From an uncultured Bdellovibrionales bacterium (GTDB taxonomy: Bacteria > Bdellovibrionota > Bdellovibrionia > Bdellovibrionales > Bdellovibrionaceae): a DNA stretch of 41,360 nucleotides. Of the stretch, positions 15,809 through 24,155 are shown in pieces. The stretch covers positions 1 through 41,360 of the forward strand of contig CAIYID010000052.1 in the NCBI GenBank assembly GCA_903926205.1, written 5' to 3'. Made by a program: the position numbers and the translations under genes. Within the stretch, counting starts at the first letter, position 1. Every line of letters starts with the position of its first letter. Under the pieces are notes generated by a model, which saw only the letters and a program-made list of their open reading frames with translations, ran no database searches and was not told where the DNA came from.

Positions 15809-17772
15809 GCCGACTCCCCTCTAACTACCTTTAAATTTGTCTTTGGAACAAAACATGAAACCACTTTACGTTTGAGTAAGTCTTGCGGCTCTATAATCAG
15901 CGCCGGTCGTCCATCCCCGAGAATGGTCGTTCCTGATACGCCTTTCATGCCTGCCAGCTCTTTCCCTAAACGTTTTATCACTACTTGATATTGACCCAAT
16001 ATATCATCAACAACAATGGCAAAGGGCAAAGGGCCACTCTTTACGACTAGCGCGATCATATCTGTCATTGCATTCGAATTTTTTATTGAGAAAAAATCTC
16101 CCAATCGGAATATTGGAATATTTTCATTTCTTAGCATCAGAACGTCACCCAAACCCACTGTTTGTTGAAGCATCTGAGTCGTCGGTCTTAGCGTTTCATG
16201 CACATGGTTCATTGGTAAAACAAATTTTTCATCTGAATAAGTGATCACCATCGCATCCACAATGGCTAAGGTCAGTGGTAAAACCATTCGGAAAGTCGTT
16301 CCCTTGTGCAAAACAGATTCTATTTGCACCTCTCCACCCATTTCAAGAATATTAGTGTTTACGACATCCATCCCAACACCACGACCTGAAATGTCAGTGA
16401 CTTTTTCTTTCGTCGAAAATCCAGGCGCAAAAACTAAATTGAAAGCTTCTTTTTCTGTCAGGACAGTTCCAGGTTTTAAAATTCCCTTTTCGAAAGCTTT
16501 TCTTTTAAGTTTTTCTGCATCCAAACCGCCGCCGTCATCACTCACTTCAATAACCAATTTCCCAGCTGAGTGGTAAGCCCTTAATTCCACGTGGCCCGTC
16601 GGATTTTTACCAGCAGCCAATCGCATTTCCGCTGACTCAATTCCATGATCCACAGAGTTTCGAACGAGATGCACCATGGGATCAGTGATCCGCTCAAGCA
16701 CTGTCTTATCCAATTCCGTCTCTTCGCCTTTTAAAGTGAACTCGATTTCTTTATTTAGCTCTCGTGAGACGTCACGAACAATTCTCTGCATTTTTAAAAA
16801 CGACGATTTCACCGGAATCATTCGCATTCCAAGTGCAATGTCTTGAATTTCTTTACCAACTTTTCCCATTTGGGAAATTGTTTTTCTCAATAGAGAAGAC
16901 TCTTCTGATTTTCCGATGACTTGCTCACGAATAACACTTTGTAAGATCACCAGTTCACCGACAAAATCAATCAAAGACTCCACCTTCGGCAAAGCTACAC
17001 GAATACTTTCTTCAACAACACTGGATTTAGAAGCTCCAGTTGATCCTACGGAATTCGACAAAGATTTCTCGGGATTTTGTAACGGCTGCACGGCCACTTG
17101 AGAGGCCACTTCGGGCACGGGGACCAACTCCACGTTTGCAGATTCGGCCGTCAAATTAAAAACCGCCGCGTCCATGATCGCATCCAAAGATTCTTCAAGC
17201 GTCGGACCGGCTGCAACTTCCGTCGGAATGTTAACTTCTAATGTTGAGTTATTTTCTTCTGAAAATTCTTGTGCTAAAGGAATCATCCCATCATACATTG
17301 ACGGATCCATCTGAAAATCAATCGAAGGCTCGCTCTCAACTTCGACGGATCGTTCCGCTATTGAAGCATCAACTGAAACCTCACCATTACTCTCTTGATA
17401 ATTTTTTATTTCATTCAGAAGCTCAATTGAATCAAAACGAGCTTCTAAATCTTCCCTTAATCCTGCGATCATTAAAGACACATGATCATTCGCCCGTAAA
17501 AGTAAATTAACAACTTTTTCTGTCGGCTGAAGTTCCTTATTTTTTACTCGTAATATGAATGACTCGAATTGATGAGTGAAAGCTCCGAATTCATCAAAAC
17601 CAACCGCTTTTGATGAACCTTTCAGATTGTGCGCGAGTCGAAAAATTTTATTGATATTTTCTTGATTACTCGGATCAGATTCCAAAGCAAGAAAACACTG
17701 CTCAACATCTGAGACAGACTGAGCGGCTTCTTCAAGAAACCCTATCTTTATTTCCTTCTCAAAATCATCCAC
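15805..17772 (-). CDS. cheA: CheA chemotaxis histidine kinase
   Basis: A 655-residue protein. HPt domain at 1-110 with phosphorylated His48 (A-H-N-L-K-G-S-S). Residues 130-250 are an acidic, low-complexity linker without a recognisable P2 (CheY-binding) domain. Dimerisation helices at about 255-330 (R-M-I-P-V), then the ATPase: N-box H-L-V-R-N-S-V-D-H-G at 368-377, D-D-G-G-G-L at 412-417, G-R-G-V-G-M-D at 463-469. A CheW-like regulatory domain ends the chain. It phosphorylates itself and passes phosphate to receiver domains, here probably those of the CheR/CheB fusion and of a CheY encoded elsewhere. The start is GTG at 17772, chosen because GGAGG lies 6 bases before it. A near-consensus sigma-28 promoter precedes it. 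Confidence 0.94.
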   Translation of the reverse strand: MDDFEKEIKIGFLEEAAQSVSDVEQCFLALESDPSNQENINKIFRLAHNLKGSSKAVGFDEFGAFTHQFESFILRVKNKELQPTEKVVNLLLRANDHVSLMIAGLREDLEARFDSIELLNEIKNYQESNGEVSVDASIAERSVEVESEPSIDFQMDPSMYDGMIPLAQEFSEENNSTLEVNIPTEVAAGPTLEESLDAIMDAAVFNLTAESANVELVPVPEVASQVAVQPLQNPEKSLSNSVGSTGASKSSVVEESIRVALPKVESLIDFVGELVILQSVIREQVIGKSEESSLLRKTISQMGKVGKEIQDIALGMRMIPVKSSFLKMQRIVRDVSRELNKEIEFTLKGEETELDKTVLERITDPMVHLVRNSVDHGIESAEMRLAAGKNPTGHVELRAYHSAGKLVIEVSDDGGGLDAEKLKRKAFEKGILKPGTVLTEKEAFNLVFAPGFSTKEKVTDISGRGVGMDVVNTNILEMGGEVQIESVLHKGTTFRMVLPLTLAIVDAMVITYSDEKFVLPMNHVHETLRPTTQMLQQTVGLGDVLMLRNENIPIFRLGDFFSIKNSNAMTDMIALVVKSGPLPFAIVVDDILGQYQVVIKRLGKELAGMKGVSGTTILGDGRPALIIEPQDLLKRKVVSCFVPKTNLKVVRGESA

Positions 17773-17800
17773 TTTGATCCTCCGAAGATATCCATTGAAC

Positions 17801-17827
17801 CTTTCGGCTTATAAATTCAAAACTTAA
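17801..17827 (-). promoter_or_regulatory. Sigma-28 (FliA) promoter of the che operon
   Basis: On the minus strand TTAAGTTT, 11 bases, GCCGAAAG, against the consensus TAAAGTTT-N11-GCCGATAA: 7 of 8 and 6 of 8 with exact spacing. Transcription would start about 20 bases before the GTG of cheA, leaving room for the GGAGG site at 17780-17784. Confidence 0.7.
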
Positions 17828-18016
17828 CCTCTTCTTCCTATGAAAATTGAATTATTGACAGGAACGCCGAAAGTCGAGTCCAGCGCCTGAAGCACTTAAG
17901 TCTATCAAGCAAAAAAATGGAACTGATTCCAAAAATAAGTCGTTAGTTCTTTGCTAATTTCTAACTCAATACCTAGACCTAGGCCTAAAAATAAGTCTAG
18001 AAGTAGATCAAGACTT

Positions 18017-18030
18017 TGCTGAATTCAGCA
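18017..18030. repeat. Perfect 14-bp palindrome
   Basis: TGCTGAATTCAGCA lies 18 bp behind the stop of the dienelactone hydrolase gene. It has no loop and no T-run, so it is a poor terminator. The rest of the gap between this gene and cheA (17828-18016) has only short CTAG-rich motifs around 17972-18008. Confidence 0.4.
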
Positions 18031-18047
18031 TCCAGAACATAAAAAAA

Positions 18048-18848
18048 TTACTGAGTTACTTCTCTCATAAAGTTTTTGAATTCAGACCAAGATCTTTGAT
18101 CTGCAACGGCATTATAGGCGGCCCCGGATTTGGGATCACTTCCAGCGGAGGGAACAGCAAAGGCATGCACGGCACCACTGTACGAAATAAATTGATAATC
18201 AATACCGGCTTCATTCATTTCTTTTTGAAACGCCAGAACTTCATCCGCAGGAACAAAAGGGTCAATCGCTCCATGCATAATCAAAGCTCTCCCTCTGATA
18301 TTTTTTGCATCGGCAGGAGTTGGATTACTCAAACCACCATGGAAACTGACTGCACCGGCAAGTTCAACCCCTGCACGAGCCAATTCGAGAGCTGTAGTCC
18401 CACCAAAACAATATCCAATGACAACGATTTTTTTGACATCAACATTCTTCATTGATTTCAATTCATCATAAGCGGCACGAACACGACGGCGAAGTTCTGC
18501 TCGATCCGCCTTGTATTTTCCGGCTAAAACACTAGCCTCTTTTGCATCTTTTGGTCGAACACCTTTTCCATAAATATCCGCAGCTAAAGCAATATAGCCA
18601 AGCTCAGCAATCTGTTCCGCCTTTTTAGAGGTAAAGTCACTCACTCCCATCCAGTCATGAACAATTAAAACCGCAGGAACTTTGCCAGATATTTTTTTCG
18701 GTTGCGCCAAATAACCAACGGCTTCGCTCTCACCCATTTTGTAAAGATGCGTTTCGGCCGTGACCACCTGAGCAAAAGAAAAAATTCCAAAAACAGTAAG
18801 ACTTAAAAAATTAATACTAAAAAGCTGAGAAAAAATGAGATGATTCAT
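18048..18848 (-). CDS. Secreted dienelactone hydrolase family protein
   Basis: A 266-residue alpha/beta hydrolase. An N-terminal hydrophobic stretch to about residue 31 (…V-V-T-A before E-T) acts as signal peptide, unusual for cytosolic dienelactone hydrolases but common in exported members. Catalytic triad as in the family: Cys147 in G-Y-C-F-G-G, Asp196 in H-G-A-I-D-P-F-V, His228 in G-A-V-H-A-F. An early V-H-D-W-M-G-V also fits. The real substrate is unknown; dienelactone is unlikely in this context. A GGGGAG ribosome site precedes the ATG. It follows argS by 24 bp in the same direction and is probably co-transcribed. Confidence 0.88.
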   Translation of the reverse strand: MNHLIFSQLFSINFLSLTVFGIFSFAQVVTAETHLYKMGESEAVGYLAQPKKISGKVPAVLIVHDWMGVSDFTSKKAEQIAELGYIALAADIYGKGVRPKDAKEASVLAGKYKADRAELRRRVRAAYDELKSMKNVDVKKIVVIGYCFGGTTALELARAGVELAGAVSFHGGLSNPTPADAKNIRGRALIMHGAIDPFVPADEVLAFQKEMNEAGIDYQFISYSGAVHAFAVPSAGSDPKSGAAYNAVADQRSWSEFKNFMREVTQ

Positions 18849-18872
18849 AAACTCCCCTTTACAAATTAATAA

Positions 18873-20612
18873 TTACATTCGCTCTGGTGTTGGAATTCCA
18901 AGCGACAATAATCCGTTTTCTAAAACTTGCCCAACGCAGTAACTCAAAGCCAAGCGAGCTTGCTGCAACGCCTCGGTCTCCGCCTGACCAATGGAACATT
19001 CGTGATAAAATAAATTAAATCTTTTCGCTAGATCGTACAAATAAGTACAAATTATGCTAGGTCGATAAGTTTCTGCTGCCGTGATCATCACTCCATTAAA
19101 ATTCACGAGCGCCTGAAATAAATTTCGTTCACTCGAATGAGTGAGTAAGGACCACTCAGTCGCTTGTTTTTTCATTTCGAATTTACGACACAAGCTGTGA
19201 ATCCGCGCCGCTGAATATTGAATAAAGGGCCCCGAATCCCCGTCTATTTTTAACCATTCGTCCATATCGAAAACAATTTTTTTATTATTATCGATTTTTA
19301 CCATTCCGTACTTGATCGCTCCTTGAGCCACCTGCGAACTCACTAAATCAATTTCCTGTTGAGTCCACTCGTCCTCATATCGCGAAAGATACTTCGTACG
19401 AACCATATATTCCATTTCATGCACGAGTTTCATCAATGGAACGATATTCCCTTTTCGCGAGCTCATCGCACCATCAGGAAGCTCCACAAAATTGTACTGC
19501 AAATGGAAGCAATCCTTCGCTTGAGTAAATCCCAAAAACTCCAGCACTTTGAAAACCTGCTTAAAATGCAAAGCTTGCCTCATGTCGACAACATAAATAC
19601 TTTTATCAATTTTGAAATCTTGAAATTTCCTCTTAGCAAGTTCGATGTCTTTCGTTGCATACAAACCAGTTCCATCCGATTTCAACAAAAGACAAAATCC
19701 CAAATTATCGGCACTCAAATCAAGACCAATTGCACCTTCAGATTTTTGCAAACGTCCTTGGCTGTAGAGTTCTTTCACATACTGAACACTGGAGGAGTCC
19801 ACTTCAGATTCCCAATACCATTGATCAAAAGTAACCCCGGCCCAGGCATAAACATCTTTCATGAGTTCTACAGACCATTCACGAGTCTCTTTCCATTGTT
19901 GGAAATACTCTCCTTGTTTCGATTCTAACTGACGCAAAATTTCTGTGAGTTGTTTCTTATTTTCTTCTCCCGCTGGAGTTTTCTCTTCATCTTCCAACTT
20001 CAAATGCGCCCTGGAATAAATCTTTCCCAACCACTCCCCGCGTCCTTTAATCGGAGTTTGCTCCTGATTGTGAAATTTTAAATACCACAAACATTTGGCC
20101 ACATGAGTTCCCACATCGCCTGGAAAGGTCGAAGAAATCACATCATAACCTGCATAACGCATAGTTTTAACAAGAGCGTCGCCCAAACAAGCATTTCGCA
20201 TATGCCCTACATGCAATTCTTTGTGGGTGTTAGGTTGTGAATATTCGACCATGATTTTTGGATTATTTTCTGTCAATTTTTGTTTAAAAAATTCTCCGCT
20301 TAAAATCGACTGCAACAAATCCTCACCAAAGGCCTCTGGAGATAACCGAAAATTTAAATAGGGCCCTACGGCTTCCACTTTTTCCAACCATTGATCAGTA
20401 GAAATAAGCGTCTTTAATTCTTGAGCAATTTGAGGCGGTCCTTTGCGGCGCATTTTAGCCAATGCAAAGCAACCGAAAGCGAGGTCACCCAATTCCAAAT
20501 TGGGCGGTTCGACGAGTTGTGAGTAAATCTCATTTATTGTCAGTTCATTTGTGCAAGCCTGCCGGATACGTTCGGCCAGTTTCAATCGAATTTGGTCTGT
20601 TAATCTTCGCAT
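18873..20612 (-). CDS. argS: Arginyl-tRNA synthetase
   Basis: A 579-residue class I synthetase of usual length. It charges tRNA-Arg with arginine in the cytosol. The N-terminal Arg-specific domain covers about 1-95. The HIGH motif is H-V-G-H at 134-137 followed by M-R-N-A-C-L-G-D, and the second signature is M-S-S-R-K-G-N at 383-389, the form typical for this enzyme rather than K-M-S-K-S. The anticodon-binding (DALR) domain begins with F-I-Q-Y-S-A-A-R-I-H. The C-terminus ends L-L-S-L-G-I-P-T-P-E-R-M, normal for the family. It is the only core translation enzyme in the window; the secreted hydrolase downstream seems a chance operon partner. Confidence 0.96.
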   Translation of the reverse strand: MRRLTDQIRLKLAERIRQACTNELTINEIYSQLVEPPNLELGDLAFGCFALAKMRRKGPPQIAQELKTLISTDQWLEKVEAVGPYLNFRLSPEAFGEDLLQSILSGEFFKQKLTENNPKIMVEYSQPNTHKELHVGHMRNACLGDALVKTMRYAGYDVISSTFPGDVGTHVAKCLWYLKFHNQEQTPIKGRGEWLGKIYSRAHLKLEDEEKTPAGEENKKQLTEILRQLESKQGEYFQQWKETREWSVELMKDVYAWAGVTFDQWYWESEVDSSSVQYVKELYSQGRLQKSEGAIGLDLSADNLGFCLLLKSDGTGLYATKDIELAKRKFQDFKIDKSIYVVDMRQALHFKQVFKVLEFLGFTQAKDCFHLQYNFVELPDGAMSSRKGNIVPLMKLVHEMEYMVRTKYLSRYEDEWTQQEIDLVSSQVAQGAIKYGMVKIDNNKKIVFDMDEWLKIDGDSGPFIQYSAARIHSLCRKFEMKKQATEWSLLTHSSERNLFQALVNFNGVMITAAETYRPSIICTYLYDLAKRFNLFYHECSIGQAETEALQQARLALSYCVGQVLENGLLSLGIPTPERM

Positions 20613-20714
20613 AGATAAAAACTATAAATTAAATTACATTCAGGGGAAAGCGGCAAAACCAAGATTTTGCAGAAAGACTCAAAGAAAAACGAGAGAAAGA
20701 AAGATAACAGTTCC

Positions 20715-20754
20715 AAATCAAAAAAAGAGCTGGATATTTCGTTTCCAGCTCTTT
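20715..20754 (-). terminator. Intrinsic terminator after subtilase gene
   Basis: AAAGAGCTGGA pairs with TCCAGCTCTTT around a 9-base loop. On the minus strand the stem is followed by a run of seven T. It lies 34 bp behind the stop of the protease gene. Confidence 0.85.
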
Positions 20755-20788
20755 CAATAATTATAGTTTTATAAATCGATGGTTAATT

Positions 20789-22510
20789 TTAATTATTCAC
20801 AGCCTGATTCACAGCGGCTTCAGCATCAATCAAACCAGAACCTGTCTGATTTTCATCATTTGGTTGCAAAGCATGAGCTGTTGACTTCAAGATCTTCTTT
20901 ACATCTGCGCCGGTCAGATTCTTGTTTGTCGCTCGCAACAAAGCTGAAACACCAGCAACATGAGGCGCGGCCATTGAAGTTCCAGAGAAACTTTCATAAT
21001 CCGTTGCCACTGTTTGAATGGTGCTTGTCACTTTTTTGCTCACACCAAGAGCACTTGCTAATTGTTGTCCGACAGTTTGTTCAATAGAGAGCACAGGAAT
21101 TGCGACAATCGAACCATCTTGAGTCAGGCCCCCAGAAGTGATCAAGCCCGCTTCATTATTAAAGATGATAACACCAATGGCATTCGCAGCGATGGCATTT
21201 TTGACTTTGTCCGAAAACCTGATAGTGCCACGTTGAACCAAAGCAATTTTACCAGTCAGATCCAATTTTTGAAAATCCTCTGGTTGCCCCAAACCCGCAT
21301 AAATTAAATCAGCAGTCAGTTGATTTGGAACTTCAGGAGAACCTTGGAAGGCACTTGATGAAATCGTTTGATCCGACCCGTTAACATTCACAGTGACACG
21401 ACTCTCTCGACCCGTTCCTTGAGGAACAGAAGAAACAACCTCAACTCCAGGAGCGACCACTGCTAATTCAGGTCCCCACTGAGAAAAACTGCCTTTTTTC
21501 GAATTCCTGTCAATGGCACCAACCGCAATAACGCTAGGAAAGGCGGCTGGAAAGCCCACTTGACCAACACCATCGTTACCTGAAGCTGCGACCACAACGA
21601 TTTTAGCTCGATCAGCTGATTCCACAGCCGATTGTTCAGCCGCTGAAGCGTTCGCACCACCCAATGACATACTAATAACATCTACTTTTTGAGAAATTGC
21701 CCAATTGATTCCTTGAGCAACGGCAATGTTTGAACAACCTTGTTCGCTACAAACACGACCAGAAAGAATTTTTGCTTCTGGCGCCACACCCGTAAAACCA
21801 TCAGCCGATTGAACTCCTGCAATCGTACCTGCGCAATGTGAACCATGACCAACTTTATCCGCAAAAGGATACGGCGTATTACCATCGTGAATGAAGTCAC
21901 GTCCTTGTTCAAAGTTTGCAGCTAGTGCCGGATGGTCTTTATCAATACCAGTATCAATCACAGCAACACGAGCGCCTCGACCGTAATTAGCTTTTTCCCA
22001 TGCTTGCGGAGCATTGACCGCAATTATTCCCCACGGAGTTTTAGGGCCTGTGCCCTTAGAATAATTGTCCATCAAATGAGGAGTCGAACCTGAAACGTAG
22101 TGTTTTGCATATTGCAAAGAGAAATCCCAAGGCTTAGTTAAAGAATATCCCGACACAGGACGCGGAGCCGGATGAAAAAATTCTTTTTCGATCACAAGAG
22201 CCTGACCGCTCGCTTTGATCACCGCCACAGCAGAATCGTCTTCTGAATTCACGATGATCGAGTGAAGCTGAGCCAAAGAGTCTTCTACGACTGCATCTGA
22301 ACCAGCAAAAGGTTTCAGGGTTTTTCCGTTCATCACTACAGTCAGTGAAGACATAGTAGAACCAGAAGATAAACTCACTTGAGAGTGAATTTGTTGAAAT
22401 ACCATCGCATTTTTCATGACGACGATGTAGCGAGAGGCAAAGGCCGATGTTGATAAACCAACTACGATCAATACTGCTAAGGCTTTAGTTGCCAATCTTA
22501 AGGAATTCAT
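20789..22510 (-). CDS. Secreted subtilisin-like protease with PA domain
   Basis: A 573-residue S8 family serine protease. Signal peptide to about residue 26 (S-A-F-A). Residues 27-115 look like a degenerate propeptide inhibitor. Catalytic residues: Asp186 (V-I-D-T-G-I-D), His222 (G-H-G-S-H-C-A-G-T), Ser512 (S-G-T-S-M-A-A-P-H), with the oxyanion Asn in A-A-S-G-N-D-G near 312. Between about 380 and 500 a PA (protease-associated) domain is inserted, with L-T-G-K-I-A-L-V-Q-R-G and I-G-V-I-I-F-N-N, as in lactocepin-type subtilases; it likely binds substrate. Two Cys near V-C-S-E-Q-G-C may pair. GGAG is 5 bases before the ATG. It has its own terminator. An exported protease fits a predatory or proteolytic life style. 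Confidence 0.93.
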   Translation of the reverse strand: MNSLRLATKALAVLIVVGLSTSAFASRYIVVMKNAMVFQQIHSQVSLSSGSTMSSLTVVMNGKTLKPFAGSDAVVEDSLAQLHSIIVNSEDDSAVAVIKASGQALVIEKEFFHPAPRPVSGYSLTKPWDFSLQYAKHYVSGSTPHLMDNYSKGTGPKTPWGIIAVNAPQAWEKANYGRGARVAVIDTGIDKDHPALAANFEQGRDFIHDGNTPYPFADKVGHGSHCAGTIAGVQSADGFTGVAPEAKILSGRVCSEQGCSNIAVAQGINWAISQKVDVISMSLGGANASAAEQSAVESADRAKIVVVAASGNDGVGQVGFPAAFPSVIAVGAIDRNSKKGSFSQWGPELAVVAPGVEVVSSVPQGTGRESRVTVNVNGSDQTISSSAFQGSPEVPNQLTADLIYAGLGQPEDFQKLDLTGKIALVQRGTIRFSDKVKNAIAANAIGVIIFNNEAGLITSGGLTQDGSIVAIPVLSIEQTVGQQLASALGVSKKVTSTIQTVATDYESFSGTSMAAPHVAGVSALLRATNKNLTGADVKKILKSTAHALQPNDENQTGSGLIDAEAAVNQAVNN

Positions 22511-22844
22511 TTCAGCTCCTCTTCAAGTTGATGCATTCGTTTCTGAAAAGAATCTTCAACATGTTCTCATTCGCCATGCAAAGTTTTTTTGCCAGCTTCA
22601 GCGCAAACAAAGCCTGAATTAAAATCTTAAATAAAATGAAAACATTGGAGAAAGGTTCCAAAACGGAACCAGCTCAAAAATATTTGTGTTTGAGGGGCAT
22701 AAATAAGCTAAACTTATGGACTCTATTCAGTTCACTGCTAAAAAAAGAGCTCTAAAAAAACATATCTTACGCTGTATTGCGTTGATGAAAACTGAGGCCT
22801 TTTGCTGTTTTTATAAGAATTCTGTCACAGAAACCGATGACTCA
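22511..22844. other. Intergenic region between protease and efflux operon
   Basis: These 334 bp carry the ribosome site GGAGCTGAA of the protease gene and a small hairpin GGTTCC-AAAAC-GGAACC (22654-22670) that could be a weak terminator for the efflux operon on the minus strand; the T-rich stretch after it is poor. A plus-strand reading frame starting at 22716 runs into the TolC-like gene antisense and looks like chance. No clear promoter is visible. Confidence 0.5.
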
Positions 22845-24155
22845 TTAAAAGCAATTAAGAATGCTTTCGTTCTGAATGTGGCACTGTTCAACAATGAGTT
22901 GATGGTAAGCACTCATGGAATTGAGCAAAGAGTTTTCTGCATCCAAAAAACGAGTTTCATCAATGAGCAAATCATTCACCGAGAGCCGCCCTAAGCGAAA
23001 TCGCCTGAGGCTGTCATTTCGAAGTTCTTGCAGTTTCGTTACACTTTGCTTTGAACTTTCCAAATTTTTTCTTGCGAGTTGAACTCTTAAATCCAAGGTT
23101 TCAAGATTCGCCTGACTCTGACGCAATGACTGATTCAAATTTGCCATCGCAGCGCGAGCGCTGGCTTCAGACTCTTGAGCTTGAGCCACCCCCGCCCACT
23201 GATCCCAGAGTGGTATAGTCAGAGTAAGCCCTGCATACCACTGCCCCTGTTGTGAGGAACCATTACCTAAATCCGTCCAACCACCCGTGGCATCAAGAGA
23301 GGGAAGATAAGAACTGCGCCATAATTGTTGCGCATTTTTATGAAAGTAATCTGTGTCAGCGGTAAAAGCTCTGACTGCAAAAAAATCCTGAGGATTTTTT
23401 CGAACTTTAGTGTTCTTGTTATCATATCTATTAAGAGTCAGTGGCCAGTCGGTGACTTTTGGATTCACCTCAGCCAACGTCTTGATGGAGTTAACAATTT
23501 GCACCTCTCCCAATTGAGCTTCAGCAAGAAAAATTTGTGAGGCCTCATAATCGACCTTGGCTTTTTCATATTCTTGCTCAGCCAGCTGTCCTTGCCTGTA
23601 GCGCTCTTTGGCCACATCCACTGATTGTTGTTGGACGGACACATGACCTTTGCGAATCTCAATGATCTGGCGCTGCTGTATCAGTTGAAAAAGTAAATTT
23701 GCGACGGAAGTTTCGACATCTTCTTTGGTTTGGCTCAAACGAGCTTCTTCCGCTGTAACCTTTGAGTTAGCCGCCCTTCGGCTAAGTTCACTACTGCCAA
23801 ATTTAAAAACATTCAGATTTGCCGTGGCTGTCGTCGTATTCCCGACATTCCCACTGCCTGATAAAAGAGCCATGTTTTGATTGGTGATTGTCACTGAAGC
23901 TATTGGTGTCCAGTAAAGTGACTTTGAGGTTTTCATCTCTTGTGCGGCCGCAAGAATTGCCTTCTGTGACTCAATCGAAGAGGCTTGTTCGAGCACCGCT
24001 TTTACAATGGACTTGAACTCAAATGCGGCACTGGAGGGATCATTGCTGGTCGTTTTTGCTCGGAGTTCCGGAGAGAAAATAAATCCAAATAGAAAAAAAC
24101 TTATTCCCGTGGTTTTAAGCAGAGTTTTTATTGGAGTTTTACGTTCAGTTTTCAT
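22845..24155 (-). CDS. TolC-family outer-membrane efflux protein
   Basis: A 436-residue outer-membrane factor. The N-terminus is K-R-rich and hydrophobic, ending about S-P-E-L-R-A-K, probably a signal peptide. Two long helical repeats follow: in the first, E-E-A-R-L-S-Q-T-K-E-D-V-E and R-Y-R-Q-G-Q-L-A-E-Q-E-Y-E-K-A; in the second, S-S-Y-L-P-S-L-D-A-T-G-G-W, L-T-L-T-I-P-L-W-D-Q-W and R-F-R-L-G-R-L-S-V-N-D-L-L. The R-x-x-x-G repeats are typical of the family. As a trimer it forms the exit duct for the pump encoded upstream; it overlaps that gene by 4 bp. Last gene of the operon. Confidence 0.9.
   Translation of the reverse strand: MKTERKTPIKTLLKTTGISFFLFGFIFSPELRAKTTSNDPSSAAFEFKSIVKAVLEQASSIESQKAILAAAQEMKTSKSLYWTPIASVTITNQNMALLSGSGNVGNTTTATANLNVFKFGSSELSRRAANSKVTAEEARLSQTKEDVETSVANLLFQLIQQRQIIEIRKGHVSVQQQSVDVAKERYRQGQLAEQEYEKAKVDYEASQIFLAEAQLGEVQIVNSIKTLAEVNPKVTDWPLTLNRYDNKNTKVRKNPQDFFAVRAFTADTDYFHKNAQQLWRSSYLPSLDATGGWTDLGNGSSQQGQWYAGLTLTIPLWDQWAGVAQAQESEASARAAMANLNQSLRQSQANLETLDLRVQLARKNLESSKQSVTKLQELRNDSLRRFRLGRLSVNDLLIDETRFLDAENSLLNSMSAYHQLIVEQCHIQNESILNCF

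Noticed and set aside
22716-22994. 92-codon plus-strand frame
   Set aside because: More than half overlaps the end of the TolC-like gene antisense; no ribosome site at a fitting distance and no recognisable protein features.
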